A DNA stretch of 64,000 nucleotides from the NCBI GenBank assembly GCA_040218535.1, contig JAVJRG010000012.1, positions 1,364,001-1,428,000 on the forward strand, read 5' to 3'. This DNA is from Lacipirellulaceae bacterium. Its GTDB lineage: Bacteria > Planctomycetota > Planctomycetia > Pirellulales > Lacipirellulaceae. The notes under the pieces were generated by a model, which made no database searches, had not been told where the DNA came from, and saw only the letters and a program-made list of their open reading frames with translations. This document shows, in pieces, positions 54,272 to 62,339 of the stretch. The stretch's first letter is position 1. Each line of letters begins with the position of its first letter. The translations under genes and the position numbers were made by a program.

Positions 54272-55606
54272 CTACGATCGTTTGTCAATCGCAACGAAAT
54301 CGCGCACGTTGTGCCCGGTGTAGATTTGTCGCGGGCGACAGATTCGCTTGTGAGGATCTGCGTGCAGTTCGCGCCAGTGGGCGATCCATCCTGGGAGACG
54401 ACCAATCGCGAATAAGGCGGTGAACATCTTCTCGGGGATGCCGATGGCTCGGTAGATTACGCCAGAGTAGAAGTCGACATTCGGATAGAGGTTCCGTTCA
54501 ATGAAATATTCGTCTTTCAGAGCGGCCTCTTCAAGCTGGCGAGCGATGTCGAAAATCGGATCGTCGATCTTCTGCTTTTCGAGCACTCGATGGCAGGCTT
54601 CTTTGATAATCGTCGCACGCGGGTCAAAGTTTTTGTAGACGCGGTGTCCAAAACCCATCAGGCGGAACCCGTCTTCTTTGTCCTTAGCCATGTCGACATA
54701 TTTCTGGACGTTGCAACCATCGTCGCGGATGCGTGTGAGCATGTTGACGCAGGCCTCATTAGCCCCGCCGTGCAGCGGTCCCCAGAGCGCGCTGATCCCT
54801 GCAGAGATCGAGGAGAAAATGTTCGCGTTTGACGAACCGACCATACGCACCGTTGAGGTGCTGCAGTTCTGCTCGTGATCCGCATGCACGATCAGCAGCA
54901 AGTTGAGAGCGTCGGCAAAAACAGGGTCGACTTCGTACTCCTCGCTGGGGAGCGAGAACATCATGCGAAGGAAGTTCTCGGAGTAATTGAGCTTGTTCTT
55001 GGGATAGGTGAACGGCTGACCGCTCGACTTCTTATAAGCCCAAGCAGCAATCGTCGGAAGCTTGGCTAACAAGCGGACCATCGAGACTTCAACGTGCCAA
55101 TCGTCGTGCGGATCGAGCGAGTCCTGGTAGAAGGTGCTCATTGCGCCGACGACGGAGCTGAGGATCGCCATCGGGTGGGCGTCACGAGGAAAGCCATCGT
55201 AGAACAGTCGCAGATCCTCATGAAGCATCGTGTGCTTGCGAATGATGTTGCGGTAGTCCTCTAATTGCTCCTTTGTCGGTAGCTCGCCGTAAATAAGCAA
55301 GTAAGCAACTTCGACGAAGTCGCAGTTGGCAGCCAGTTGTTCGATTGGGTAGCCCCGATAGCGAAGGATGCCTTCTTCGCCATTGAGAAAGGTGATCGCG
55401 CTGGTGGTTGAGCCGGTGTTTACGTAGCCTTGGTCGAGAGTGACGACACCTGTCGCGCTCCGCAGCTTGCCGATGTCGATGCCGCGTTCCTGCTCCGTTC
55501 CTTCGACAATGGGTAACTCCAGTTCATTCCCGTCCACGGTCAATGTGGCGGAACCGGAATCGACGGTCTGTGGGGTCGGAGGTTGGGTCGTCGCAGAGTT
55601 ACTCAT
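54272..55606 (-). CDS. gltA: Citrate synthase
   Basis: 444 residues from ATG 55606, with AAGGA about 12 bases upstream; a longer frame to 55699 adds an unconserved leader. It condenses acetyl-CoA and oxaloacetate, the entry step of the TCA cycle. Type II hexameric citrate synthase features: GILRYRGYPIEQLA, the histidine-bearing VHADHEQNCSTSTVRMVGSS and WGPLHGGANEACVNML, and MGFGHRVYKNFDPRA. The catalytic His-His-Asp residues fall in the LIVHADHEQN, LHGGANE and VDFYSG segments. The C-terminus has GRLPGWIAHWRE and RPRQIYTG. It is the first gene of a transcript that may also include the ABC ATPase and MacA-type adaptor. Confidence 0.97.
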   Translation of the reverse strand: MSNSATTQPPTPQTVDSGSATLTVDGNELELPIVEGTEQERGIDIGKLRSATGVVTLDQGYVNTGSTTSAITFLNGEEGILRYRGYPIEQLAANCDFVEVAYLLIYGELPTKEQLEDYRNIIRKHTMLHEDLRLFYDGFPRDAHPMAILSSVVGAMSTFYQDSLDPHDDWHVEVSMVRLLAKLPTIAAWAYKKSSGQPFTYPKNKLNYSENFLRMMFSLPSEEYEVDPVFADALNLLLIVHADHEQNCSTSTVRMVGSSNANIFSSISAGISALWGPLHGGANEACVNMLTRIRDDGCNVQKYVDMAKDKEDGFRLMGFGHRVYKNFDPRATIIKEACHRVLEKQKIDDPIFDIARQLEEAALKDEYFIERNLYPNVDFYSGVIYRAIGIPEKMFTALFAIGRLPGWIAHWRELHADPHKRICRPRQIYTGHNVRDFVAIDKRS

Positions 55607-55807
55607 ATCGATGGATTTCCTTCCACTGCACCGGCTGTCAATTGCGCGATCTGAGAGAAAGTCGCAATCGGAGAAGTCACCCGCAGAAGCTAGGCTCACC
55701 CGCCTCTAGAAAGCTGCCCCTACGGTCCCATAAGTGTACCGCTGCGGAGGAAACCATTCAATTGGGGGCTCAGCGTGAGCACGTCTTGCCTGAACGGAAA
55801 CTATTTC

Positions 55808-56746
55808 TTACTGGGCCTGCGTTTCTAAGTGGACATCCATCTGTGGGAATGGGATTCCGATCCCTGCGCCGTCAAGCGACTTCTTTACCGAGCGGATGAT
55901 GCCTTGTTTAGCCGCGAGGAAGTCGTCGTTGGTGGCCCAACCACGGACGGTCCAATTGATGCTCGATCCGCCCAGTTCTTGCAGCACCACATCGGGTTCT
56001 GGGTCGGACAGTACTTCCGGTACGCTCCTGACCGCTGCTTCGAGAATTTCCCGGGTCTCATCAAGGTCGGCCGAGTAGTCAGTTCCCACGGCAACGTCCG
56101 CACGACGTTTGGGATGGTAGGTGATGTTCTCGATGACCGCACCGAAGATTCCGCTGTTGGGGATGATAAAGCGGCGATTGTCGAAGGTGTCGATTGAAGT
56201 AGTGAAGAGTTCAATCTCGTAGACTTTCCCGAGGCTGCCCGCGATATTGACGACATCACCAACCTTGTAAGGACGGAAGATCAACAACATGGCCCCCGCT
56301 GCGAAGTTCGAGAGGGTACCTTGAAAAGCGAGGCCAACGGCCAAGCCGGCAGCACCGATCACGGCGGCGAAGCTGGTTGTTTGGACGCCAAAGTAACTAA
56401 GGCAAGAAAGAGCCGCCATCAACAGGATGCCCCAGCGGACAAGCTTCGAGAGAAACTTGGTGAGCGTTTCGTCGAACTTCACCCGCCGCATCCCACGGCC
56501 AACCATCGAAGAGGCCCAGCCTGAAACTGTCCAAGCCAGAATCATCAGCACCAAGACGAATGCGGCTCGCAGGCCGTAATATTCGGCCGCCGAGATCCAC
56601 TCCTCCTTGGTCATCGCGGTAAACTGAAGCTTGTGGACATGCTCCAACATGCTTCGGCGAATTTGGTCGGCAGAGGATAAAGTGGTTTCCGGGTCGACAG
56701 CAGGAGCGGTTGAGTCGGCAGCTTGTGCCAGCAGCAGAAAGTTCAT
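55808..56746 (-). CDS. Small-conductance mechanosensitive channel (MscS family)
   Basis: About 312 residues from ATG 56746; an in-frame GTG at 56803 would add 19 residues. After a short N-terminal segment come TM1 (LRAAFVLVLMILAWTVSGWA), TM2 (VRWGILLMAALSCLSYFGV) and TM3 (FAAVIGAAGLAVGLAFQGTLSNFAAGAML), which has the glycine/alanine-rich pore helix of MscS. The soluble beta domain follows (RPYKVGDVVNIAGSLGKVYEI, TTSIDTFDNRRFIIPNS) and an alpha/beta end. It opens as a safety valve on osmotic downshock. Length and layout are close to E. coli MscS. It lies upstream of gltA on the same strand but 200 bases apart. Confidence 0.95.
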   Translation of the reverse strand: MNFLLLAQAADSTAPAVDPETTLSSADQIRRSMLEHVHKLQFTAMTKEEWISAAEYYGLRAAFVLVLMILAWTVSGWASSMVGRGMRRVKFDETLTKFLSKLVRWGILLMAALSCLSYFGVQTTSFAAVIGAAGLAVGLAFQGTLSNFAAGAMLLIFRPYKVGDVVNIAGSLGKVYEIELFTTSIDTFDNRRFIIPNSGIFGAVIENITYHPKRRADVAVGTDYSADLDETREILEAAVRSVPEVLSDPEPDVVLQELGGSSINWTVRGWATNDDFLAAKQGIIRSVKKSLDGAGIGIPFPQMDVHLETQAQ

Positions 56747-56787
56747 GGTGTTGTTCAAAGCTAGGCAGCGATGGTGAGCGAAGTTTC

Positions 56788-56809
56788 GCCGCGGTGCTGG
56801 CACCGCGGC
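56788..56809. promoter_or_regulatory. Perfect 10-bp inverted repeat in a divergent promoter region
   Basis: GCCGCGGTGC-TG-GCACCGCGGC has no mismatch and a two-base spacer. It lies between mscS (start 56746, minus) and the gene at 56886 (plus). Such symmetry suits a dimeric repressor site or a compact hairpin. Confidence 0.4.
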
Positions 56810-56885
56810 CGGTGATATCTAAGCGGTTCTCACCAAACCAGGCCAGAGCAGTTTCCAGACGTTCAATTCAGCCAACCTCTAATTA

Positions 56886-57545
56886 ATGAACTACTTCGCC
56901 CACGCTTTGCATTGCCTTGATGATCCTTACCAGTGTGCTGGCGTAGCGACACCAGATTGGCTGGCGATCTTCAAGCCGCGAGTTCGATGTCGTTCACGCC
57001 ACGCAGAGCCGTTTCTTGAAGCGAGTGATAGCAACGTCGCTGCTCTCGCTCAGGGCATCGTTCGCCACCACGCGGATGATGGGTGGTTTCACGAAACGGC
57101 CGCTTTCGCCCAACTCTCCGTCGATTTCGCAGGCCGAATCCGCCGGGCGACGCGCGACACCGATGGCATGCGACCCAGCTTTGTGGGGCATATTCTTGTG
57201 GAGCTGCTGCTCGACGCCACGCTCATTGAAGATCATCCAGGGGCATTAGACACCTACTACGAGAGTCTCGCGAAGGTTTCTCCTGCACTGGTAGCAAAGC
57301 AGGTGAGTGAGATGAGCGGGCAGGATGCTGGCAACCTGGAAACCTTAATCCCCAAGTTCATCGAAACAAGATTCTTGGAGGATTATCAGGATGATGAGCG
57401 GCTCTGCTATCGATTGAACCAAGTGATGCGACGGGTTGGCCTTAACGAGTTGCCCGAAGAATTTGCGGAGTTGCTGCCAGCGGCACGAGAAGATGTCAGG
57501 AAGCGACAGGTAGAATTGCTCGGTCGCCAAAGTGCTAGCATCTAA
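56886..57545 (+). CDS. Conserved protein, possibly related to ACP phosphodiesterase
   Basis: 219 residues from ATG 56886. It opens MNYFAHALHCLDDPYQCAG and continues with VATPDWLAIFKPRVRCRSRH, then IVRHHADDGWFHETAAF, all-helical with several conserved-looking His and Asp residues (NYFAHA, RHHADDGWFH, GHILVELLLDATL). The His/Asp pattern resembles an HD-domain-like or AcpH (acyl carrier protein phosphodiesterase) active site, and the opening recalls AcpH. That link is by eye and not firm. The protein appears soluble. It lies 62 bases upstream of scpB and may be co-transcribed with it. Confidence 0.8.
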   Translation: MNYFAHALHCLDDPYQCAGVATPDWLAIFKPRVRCRSRHAEPFLEASDSNVAALAQGIVRHHADDGWFHETAAFAQLSVDFAGRIRRATRDTDGMRPSFVGHILVELLLDATLIEDHPGALDTYYESLAKVSPALVAKQVSEMSGQDAGNLETLIPKFIETRFLEDYQDDERLCYRLNQVMRRVGLNELPEEFAELLPAAREDVRKRQVELLGRQSASI

Positions 57546-57607
57546 TAGCATACGTTCTAGGGCGAACGCTCTTGTTTGAACAGAGTCAATCTCGCTAGGC
57601 TCCGCAG

Positions 57608-58282
57608 ATGGAGGAAGCTCAATCACCACCCGCCCCTAAGCTTTCGTTGGCGCGCCTCTCGACGGCGTTTGCCAAGCTGATGAGTCCAGCGGGTGAGGGT
57701 CGGACGGCGGCGGAGACGGAAGAACCGTCAGCGGATCCTACTCGATTGTCTCCCAAGATGCTGATTGAAAGCATGCTGTTCGTGGGTGACGAACACGGCA
57801 AACCGCTTTCTGCCGAATCTCTGGCTGGGCCGATTCGCGATGTGTCGTCCGATGAGATCGAGAATCTCATCTCGGAACTGAACGACGACTACCGCCAAGC
57901 GGATTCCGCCTACGAAGTTGTTAGCAGTCGAGCTGGCTATCGCATGCAGTTGCGTAGCGAATTCGACAAACTCCGAAATCGATTCTCTGGAGACGTGCGA
58001 GAAGCGAAACTTACCCCGGCCGCGCTGGAGGTTCTCTCAATCGTCGCGTACCGGCAGCCCGTGACCGGAGATCAGGTCAGCAAGCTTCGTGGAACGAAGT
58101 GCCACGCTATTCTGGCATCTCTGGTGCGTCGGAATCTGCTTAGCCTTGAGACTCTAGAGCCAGAACCCGAATCTAGCGTGAGGAGGAAAAGGCAGTACGT
58201 GACGACGGAGCGCTTCAATAAGCTATTTGGAGTGTCTTCTTCCTCAGAGCTTCCAAAAGCCGCTGATCACTCAGATCGGTGA
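57608..58282 (+). CDS. scpB: Segregation and condensation protein B
   Basis: 224 residues from ATG 57608. ScpB dimers join the kleisin ScpA to load and regulate the SMC condensin. A ~45-residue Pro/Glu/Ala-rich lead is followed by the two winged-helix domains: MLIESMLFVGDEHGKPLS, SSDEIENLISELNDDYRQ and AYEVVSSRAGYRMQLRSEF, then LTPAALEVLSIVAYRQPVTG, QVSKLRGTKCHAILASLVRR, and a closing VTTERFNKLFG. The AYRQPVTGDQVSKLRG block is the family hallmark. No scpA gene is adjacent. It may be co-transcribed with the upstream AcpH-like gene. Confidence 0.95.
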   Translation: MEEAQSPPAPKLSLARLSTAFAKLMSPAGEGRTAAETEEPSADPTRLSPKMLIESMLFVGDEHGKPLSAESLAGPIRDVSSDEIENLISELNDDYRQADSAYEVVSSRAGYRMQLRSEFDKLRNRFSGDVREAKLTPAALEVLSIVAYRQPVTGDQVSKLRGTKCHAILASLVRRNLLSLETLEPEPESSVRRKRQYVTTERFNKLFGVSSSSELPKAADHSDR

Positions 58283-58433
58283 CTTCGCAAATTCGAGACG
58301 CATTTTCTGTAAGCCACGGCAGGATCGAGATTTGCGGCAATTCGTCGGGGTGTCTGCCCTAGCGTCGCCTGTGACGATGAGTAGAATCTGACGCCCGTTG
58401 CCCACTCTGCAAACCTTAATACGAATCGGCTCA

Positions 58434-59135
58434 ATGCCACGCGCTTGCCTTGCTCAACTCCGTTCCGGACCGCCGGCCGTTATGCCGTCGCTATTGCTGT
58501 GCGACTTTGCCAATTTGGCGGGAGAGATTCGCGCGGTCGAAGCGGCCGGTGCGAGAGGCTTGCACTTGGATGTCATGGACGGGTGTTTCGTTGATAACTT
58601 CACTTACGGCATGACTATTGTCCGCGCCGCGAAAGCCTCGACGGATTTGCCACTTGATGTGCATTTGATGATGGTTGAGCCGGCGAAGTACGTTGACGAC
58701 TTCGTCGATGCGGGCGCGGACATCCTGACGATCCATGCGGAAGCCGTTGAAGACCCCAAGCCCGTCCTTGAACAGATTCGCAACCGTGACATCGGAGCGG
58801 GACTCGCCATCAACCCACCGACACCACTTGAGAGCATCGCCGACGCTTTGCCATTGTGTGACCTAGTCCTCGCCATGAGCGTTACCCCGGGCCGTGGTGG
58901 ACAAGCCTTCAACCCGGTGGCGTTGGACAAACTCAAGTCCCTCAAAGATCAAGTCGCGAAGGAGACCTTGCTCGAAGTCGACGGCGGAGTCAACAAACAA
59001 ACCGCCGCCGCTTGCGGCTTAGCCGGAGCCCAACTTCTAGTCGTCGGATCAGGAATCTTCAAATACACCCAAGAAGAGTATGCAGCGAGAATCAACGAAC
59101 TCACTCTGCTGGCAACCGACGAAAACCAAAGCTAA
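58434..59135 (+). CDS. rpe: Ribulose-phosphate 3-epimerase
   Basis: 233 residues from ATG 58434; an upstream TTG at 58398 adds 12. It interconverts ribulose-5-phosphate and xylulose-5-phosphate in the pentose phosphate pathway. This TIM-barrel enzyme has the standard landmarks: MPSLLLCDFANL near the start, LHLDVMDGCFVDNFTYG with the metal-binding His and catalytic Asp, DVHLMMVEPAKY, INPPTPLESI, and the C-terminal LLEVDGGVNKQTAA and LVVGSGIF. The first loop reads LLCDF where many enzymes have LSADF, a small variation. It is followed 33 bases later by a phosphoglycerate-mutase-fold gene. Confidence 0.94.
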   Translation: MPRACLAQLRSGPPAVMPSLLLCDFANLAGEIRAVEAAGARGLHLDVMDGCFVDNFTYGMTIVRAAKASTDLPLDVHLMMVEPAKYVDDFVDAGADILTIHAEAVEDPKPVLEQIRNRDIGAGLAINPPTPLESIADALPLCDLVLAMSVTPGRGGQAFNPVALDKLKSLKDQVAKETLLEVDGGVNKQTAAACGLAGAQLLVVGSGIFKYTQEEYAARINELTLLATDENQS

Positions 59136-59168
59136 CAGCCGATCGCCAAAAGCCGACGGCCAATTTCT

Positions 59169-59756
59169 ATGCTGACGATCTACCTCATCCGTGCCGGAGA
59201 CACTGAATACGACGGGCAAGGTCGAATTCAGGGGACGCTCGACATTCCCTTGAGCGCCGATGGTCGCGTGCAGGTTGAGGCTGCTGCGATCGCACTTGCG
59301 GAAGAGCGACCGCCGATCACAACGCTCTACACAGGGCCGTGCCAGAGTGTCCGACAGACGGCCGAAGCGGTCGGTTCCAAGTTGAATCTGAAGCCCAAGA
59401 AGCTGACGAGCCTAGCGAACCTCGATCACGGACTTTGGCAGGGGATGCTGGTTGAGGAGGTCCGCTCCAACCAGCCAAAGGTCTACAAGAAATGGCAGGA
59501 GACCCCCGAGGCCGTTTGTCCGCCCGAGGGCGAAACGCTCGGCTCCGCCCGGGAGCGACTCGCTAAGGCGATTGCCAAGCTCGTCAAGAAACATAAGCAA
59601 GGGGTCATCGCTCTGGTCCTCCCGAATCCTCTGTCAGCCGTCCTGCAAAGTGAACTGAGCCACGAGAAACTCGGCGATCTCTGGCATGTCGAGGGGGAAG
59701 CATCGCAGTTGTGGAAGAAAATCGAGTACGCACCGGCGATCAAGACCGCGACTTGA
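59169..59756 (+). CDS. Histidine-phosphatase-fold protein lacking catalytic histidines
   Basis: 195 residues from ATG 59169. The fold of phosphoglycerate-mutase-like histidine phosphatases is evident: IYLIRAGDTEYDGQGRIQG, PLSADGRVQVEAAAIAL, QTAEAVGSKL, HGLWQGMLVEEVR, SARERLAKAI and VIALVLPNPLSAVLQSEL. The family's catalytic motif RHG is RAG here (Ala9 in place of the phosphorylated His), the second His (usually SHG) is Pro152 in LPN, and the second arginine of the RArQTA block is Ser. A phosphohistidine mechanism is therefore not possible in the usual way. It may be a binding or regulatory pseudoenzyme, perhaps tied to rpe just upstream. Confidence 0.85.
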   Translation: MLTIYLIRAGDTEYDGQGRIQGTLDIPLSADGRVQVEAAAIALAEERPPITTLYTGPCQSVRQTAEAVGSKLNLKPKKLTSLANLDHGLWQGMLVEEVRSNQPKVYKKWQETPEAVCPPEGETLGSARERLAKAIAKLVKKHKQGVIALVLPNPLSAVLQSELSHEKLGDLWHVEGEASQLWKKIEYAPAIKTAT

Positions 59757-59824
59757 ACGAATTTCAGACGCGTACTCTCCTCTTTGGCGGCATGGTCGGC
59801 GGCATGGTTGAGCGTGCCTCGGCC

Positions 59825-59833
59825 TGATACAAT
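59825..59833 (+). promoter_or_regulatory. Candidate extended -10 promoter of accD
   Basis: TGATACAAT at 59825-59833 is a TGn-TACAAT extended -10. The start site would be at about 59840, immediately before the 29-bp hairpin that forms the accD leader. A weak TTGAGC lies 14 bases upstream. Confidence 0.45.
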
Positions 59834-59840
59834 AATTCTG

Positions 59841-59932
59841 CGTCAAGCAAAAATTTTCAGGTTTGGTGCGTCTTAATTCGTTTCAGGTGCGGCACTTCGC
59901 AATGCACCAAACCCGAAAATATTTGTTTGACG
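59841..59932. repeat. 29-bp inverted repeat in the accD leader
   Basis: Arms 59841-59869 and 59904-59932: CGTCAAGCAAAAATTTTCAG and onward pairs with the right arm, which reads CGTCAAACAAATATTTTCGG in reverse complement, with three to four mismatches in 29 bases. The loop is 34 bases. It starts where the accD transcript probably begins and ends 60 bases before the start codon. Confidence 0.7.
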
Positions 59933-59992
59933 AACCCCAGGCCCACCCAGGCAACCCGTTCAAGTAACCACACGCTCAATAATTTGCGTTCC

Positions 59993-60847
59993 ATGGCAAC
60001 AGGCGAAACCGAAGCAACCAGCGAACAAGAGAAGCCAGCACGTGAGAAGCGTGGTGTGCCCAGTGGTTTATGGCTGCGTTGCCAGGGGTGCGGGGCGACG
60101 GTGTTTCGTAAGGAGGTCGAACAGCGTCTTAGTACGTGCCCCGAATGCGACTTCCACATGTACCTCAGTGCCCCTGGACGGATTGAGGCGGTTCTCGACA
60201 GCGGCACGTTCGAGGAATGGGACGGCCACCTCACGCCGACAGACCCACTCGAATTCGAGGACAAGAAGAAATACCGTGATCGGCTCGTGGCTGAGCAAAA
60301 GCGGACCGGCTTACGCGATGCGGTACTCACTGGTTCGGGCATGATTCGCGCTCGCCGCGTCGCGTTTGGCGTGACTGACTCTGCCTTCATCATGGGGAGC
60401 ATGGGTTCGGTTGTCGGCGAACGTCTGACACGATTGATCGAGCGAGCCACCGATCAAAAGCTGCCATTGATTATCGTCAGCGGATCCGGTGGCGGTGCCC
60501 GCATGCATGAGGGGATTCTTTCCTTGATGCAAATGGCCAAAGTGTCCGCGGCGTTAGCACGTTACAGTGAAGCGGGCGGCCTGTTTATCTCCGTACTCAC
60601 CAACCCCACCATGGGCGGTGTGGCAGCCAGTTTCGCCTCGCTGGGAAACATCATTTTCGCGGAGCCCAAAGCGCTCATCGGATTCGCCGGCCCGCGGACG
60701 ATCAAAGCAACGATCCGCATCGAACTGCCCGAAGGTTTTCAAACGAGTGAGTTTCTCCTTGAGCATGGCTACATCGATCGCATCGTTCGCCGGGCGGAGT
60801 TGAAGAGTGAAATCGCTCGTGTGATCGACTATTGCGAGTGGCAGTAG
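59993..60847 (+). CDS. accD: Acetyl-CoA carboxylase carboxyltransferase subunit beta
   Basis: 284 residues from ATG 59993; a TTG at 59927 would add 22 residues inside the hairpin. It forms the carboxyltransferase with AccA and makes malonyl-CoA for fatty acid synthesis. The N-terminal zinc ribbon is CQGCGATVF...CPECDFH (four cysteines, ~residues 31-53). The crotonase-like core follows: [40 protein letters not shown], and [16 protein letters not shown] and [13 protein letters not shown]. No accA or fabD gene is adjacent. The 5' leader holds a large hairpin, so expression may be tuned there. Confidence 0.97.
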   Translation: MATGETEATSEQEKPAREKRGVPSGLWLRCQGCGATVFRKEVEQRLSTCPECDFHMYLSAPGRIEAVLDSGTFEEWDGHLTPTDPLEFEDKKKYRDRLVAEQKRTGLRDAVLTGSGMIRARRVAFGVTDSAFIMGSMGSVVGERLTRLIERATDQKLPLIIVSGSGGGARMHEGILSLMQMAKVSAALARYSEAGGLFISVLTNPTMGGVAASFASLGNIIFAEPKALIGFAGPRTIKATIRIELPEGFQTSEFLLEHGYIDRIVRRAELKSEIARVIDYCEWQ

Positions 60848-61005
60848 AGCGTTTCGTTCAATAACGCGCAGTGAACAATAAGCACGAATACTGCTTAGGT
60901 TGATTGTCTCTACTCAGGGGCTTAGAGTGGAGAGTTCATTGCTGGTTGTGTTCCTTGCTTTCATTCTCGCACTGCCTTTTCCTTCCTTGCAGCAAGTTGT
61001 AAATC

Positions 61006-61881
61006 ATGGGCCTTAGTGGTTTTTTCAAATCGTTACTTGAAGGCGGCAAGGTCGACATCGCTAAGCGCTACGAGATCATGCGTGACGCGGTTTCAGGCAC
61101 CATGAGCGATTTCCACATGGCACGGGATCGCCAGACAGAGCAGATCGTGGGCCTGAAGATTCTGGACAAGGAGAAGACCGAGCAGCTTGAAATGCGTTTC
61201 CGCGGTCTCGACAAACCCTCTGAGGGCGAGATCTCGATGCTGATGAAGCACCCGCTGATCGTTACCACCCACGGCTACGGGATGACGAGCAAGGGTGAGC
61301 ACTTTGTGATCATGGAATTTCTTGATGGCCCGGGTCTGAACTCCTTGATCGTGGGTGAAAGCCCACTGCTGAACGGCAATCGTTTGAAACTCATGCGAGA
61401 GGCGGCTGAAGCGTTAGGCTTTGTGCATGAGTCCGGCTTCATCCATCGTGATATCTGCCCGCGGAACTTTGTCTGCGCAAAAGATGCAACTTCACTAAAG
61501 CTCATCGACTTTGGCCTGACCGTCCCCGCCAAGCGGGAATTCATGCAGCCGGGGATCCGCACCGGGACGCCCAACTACATGGCCCCCGAAATCGTCCGCC
61601 GTAAGCCGACGGACAAGACACTCGATATCTTCGCATTTGGCGTCTCGATGTATGAGATGTTTGCTTTTGAACTCCCCTGGCAACGCGGATCCGACGGCCT
61701 TGCTGCCATGAGTCACGGCCAAAGCGACCCGACTCCCCTAGCAAAACACTGCCCTGAAATCGATCCAACCCTCGCCGAAGCGATCCACAAGTGCATGCAG
61801 AATGACCCTAAGAATCGCTTTCAGTCGATGGGGGCGTTTCTCAACGCGATTCGCAATGTGAAGAGCGAAACCACTGGGTAG
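61006..61881 (+). CDS. Ser/Thr protein kinase, soluble single-domain
   Basis: 291 residues from ATG 61006. It is almost only a kinase domain and has no membrane helix. The ATP-binding lysine is Lys51 in IVGLKIL; the glycine loop is atypical (AVSGTMSDFHMARD). The catalytic loop is IHRDICPRNF (Asp149, Asn154), DFG is Asp168 in LIDFGL, and the activation segment ends TPNYMAPEIV. EMFAFELPW and CMQNDPKNRFQSM belong to the C-lobe. It should phosphorylate Ser/Thr residues in the cytoplasm; substrates are unknown. Planctomycetes encode many kinases, often with long sensor parts, so a minimal domain is less common. It is followed by the PVC small basic protein. Confidence 0.93.
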   Translation: MGLSGFFKSLLEGGKVDIAKRYEIMRDAVSGTMSDFHMARDRQTEQIVGLKILDKEKTEQLEMRFRGLDKPSEGEISMLMKHPLIVTTHGYGMTSKGEHFVIMEFLDGPGLNSLIVGESPLLNGNRLKLMREAAEALGFVHESGFIHRDICPRNFVCAKDATSLKLIDFGLTVPAKREFMQPGIRTGTPNYMAPEIVRRKPTDKTLDIFAFGVSMYEMFAFELPWQRGSDGLAAMSHGQSDPTPLAKHCPEIDPTLAEAIHKCMQNDPKNRFQSMGAFLNAIRNVKSETTG

Positions 61882-62035
61882 CGGCCAAAATCCCGCAAGC
61901 CAAGATCCTTAAAATCGGGGCCTTTTCCTTAGTAGAAGGGTTTCGTATACTCTGTGATTCTCAACAACACACCAAACATCGCTGTAAGGCTAACCCTCAG
62001 CGAATCCCTAGAATTCGAAGATCGCGAGACAAGTC

Positions 62036-62254
62036 ATGACGATCGACAAAAGCCTCAAAGTACGCCGCGGTGGTGTTAGCTCGCGGAGCGTTCTCACCCG
62101 GGCCGAGCGGATTGTTCAGCTCAAGGACAATGGCCGCTGGGAAGAAGGCGATTCCCCCCTTGGCCTGCCTAAAGTGCGTGTGAAGAAGCTTGTACTCAAG
62201 AAGAAAAAGAAGAAGGCCAAAGAAGAAGATGCTGGCGAAGAGAAGTCGGAATAG
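62036..62254 (+). CDS. PVC-type small basic protein
   Basis: 72 residues from ATG 62036. It opens MTIDKSLKVRRGGVSSRSV and continues LTRAERIVQLKDNGRW, then SPLGLPKVRVKKLVLKKKKK and an acidic tail. This pattern matches the small basic protein conserved in Planctomycetes, Verrucomicrobia and Chlamydiae, as I recall it, with a suspected ribosome or RNA role that is not established. The block of lysines would suit RNA binding. It uses a strong terminator at 62272-62319. A TATACT box at 61946-61951 may drive it. It is a useful marker for placing the organism in the PVC group. Confidence 0.85.
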   Translation: MTIDKSLKVRRGGVSSRSVLTRAERIVQLKDNGRWEEGDSPLGLPKVRVKKLVLKKKKKKAKEEDAGEEKSE

Positions 62255-62271
62255 GCTAGCTCTTCGATTTC

Positions 62272-62319
62272 AAAAAACAAAACGCCCGCCGAACAGATGC
62301 AGTTCGGCGGGCGTTTTTT
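62272..62319. terminator. Strong bidirectional rho-independent terminator
   Basis: AACGCCCGCCGAAC (62281-62294) pairs perfectly with GTTCGGCGGGCGTT (62302-62315) over 14 bases with a seven-base loop, with an A-rich run before and a T-run after. It serves the small basic protein gene (plus) and the convergent ilvB gene (minus). Confidence 0.92.
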
Positions 62320-62339
62320 GTTTGGGTTCGAGTAGTCGT

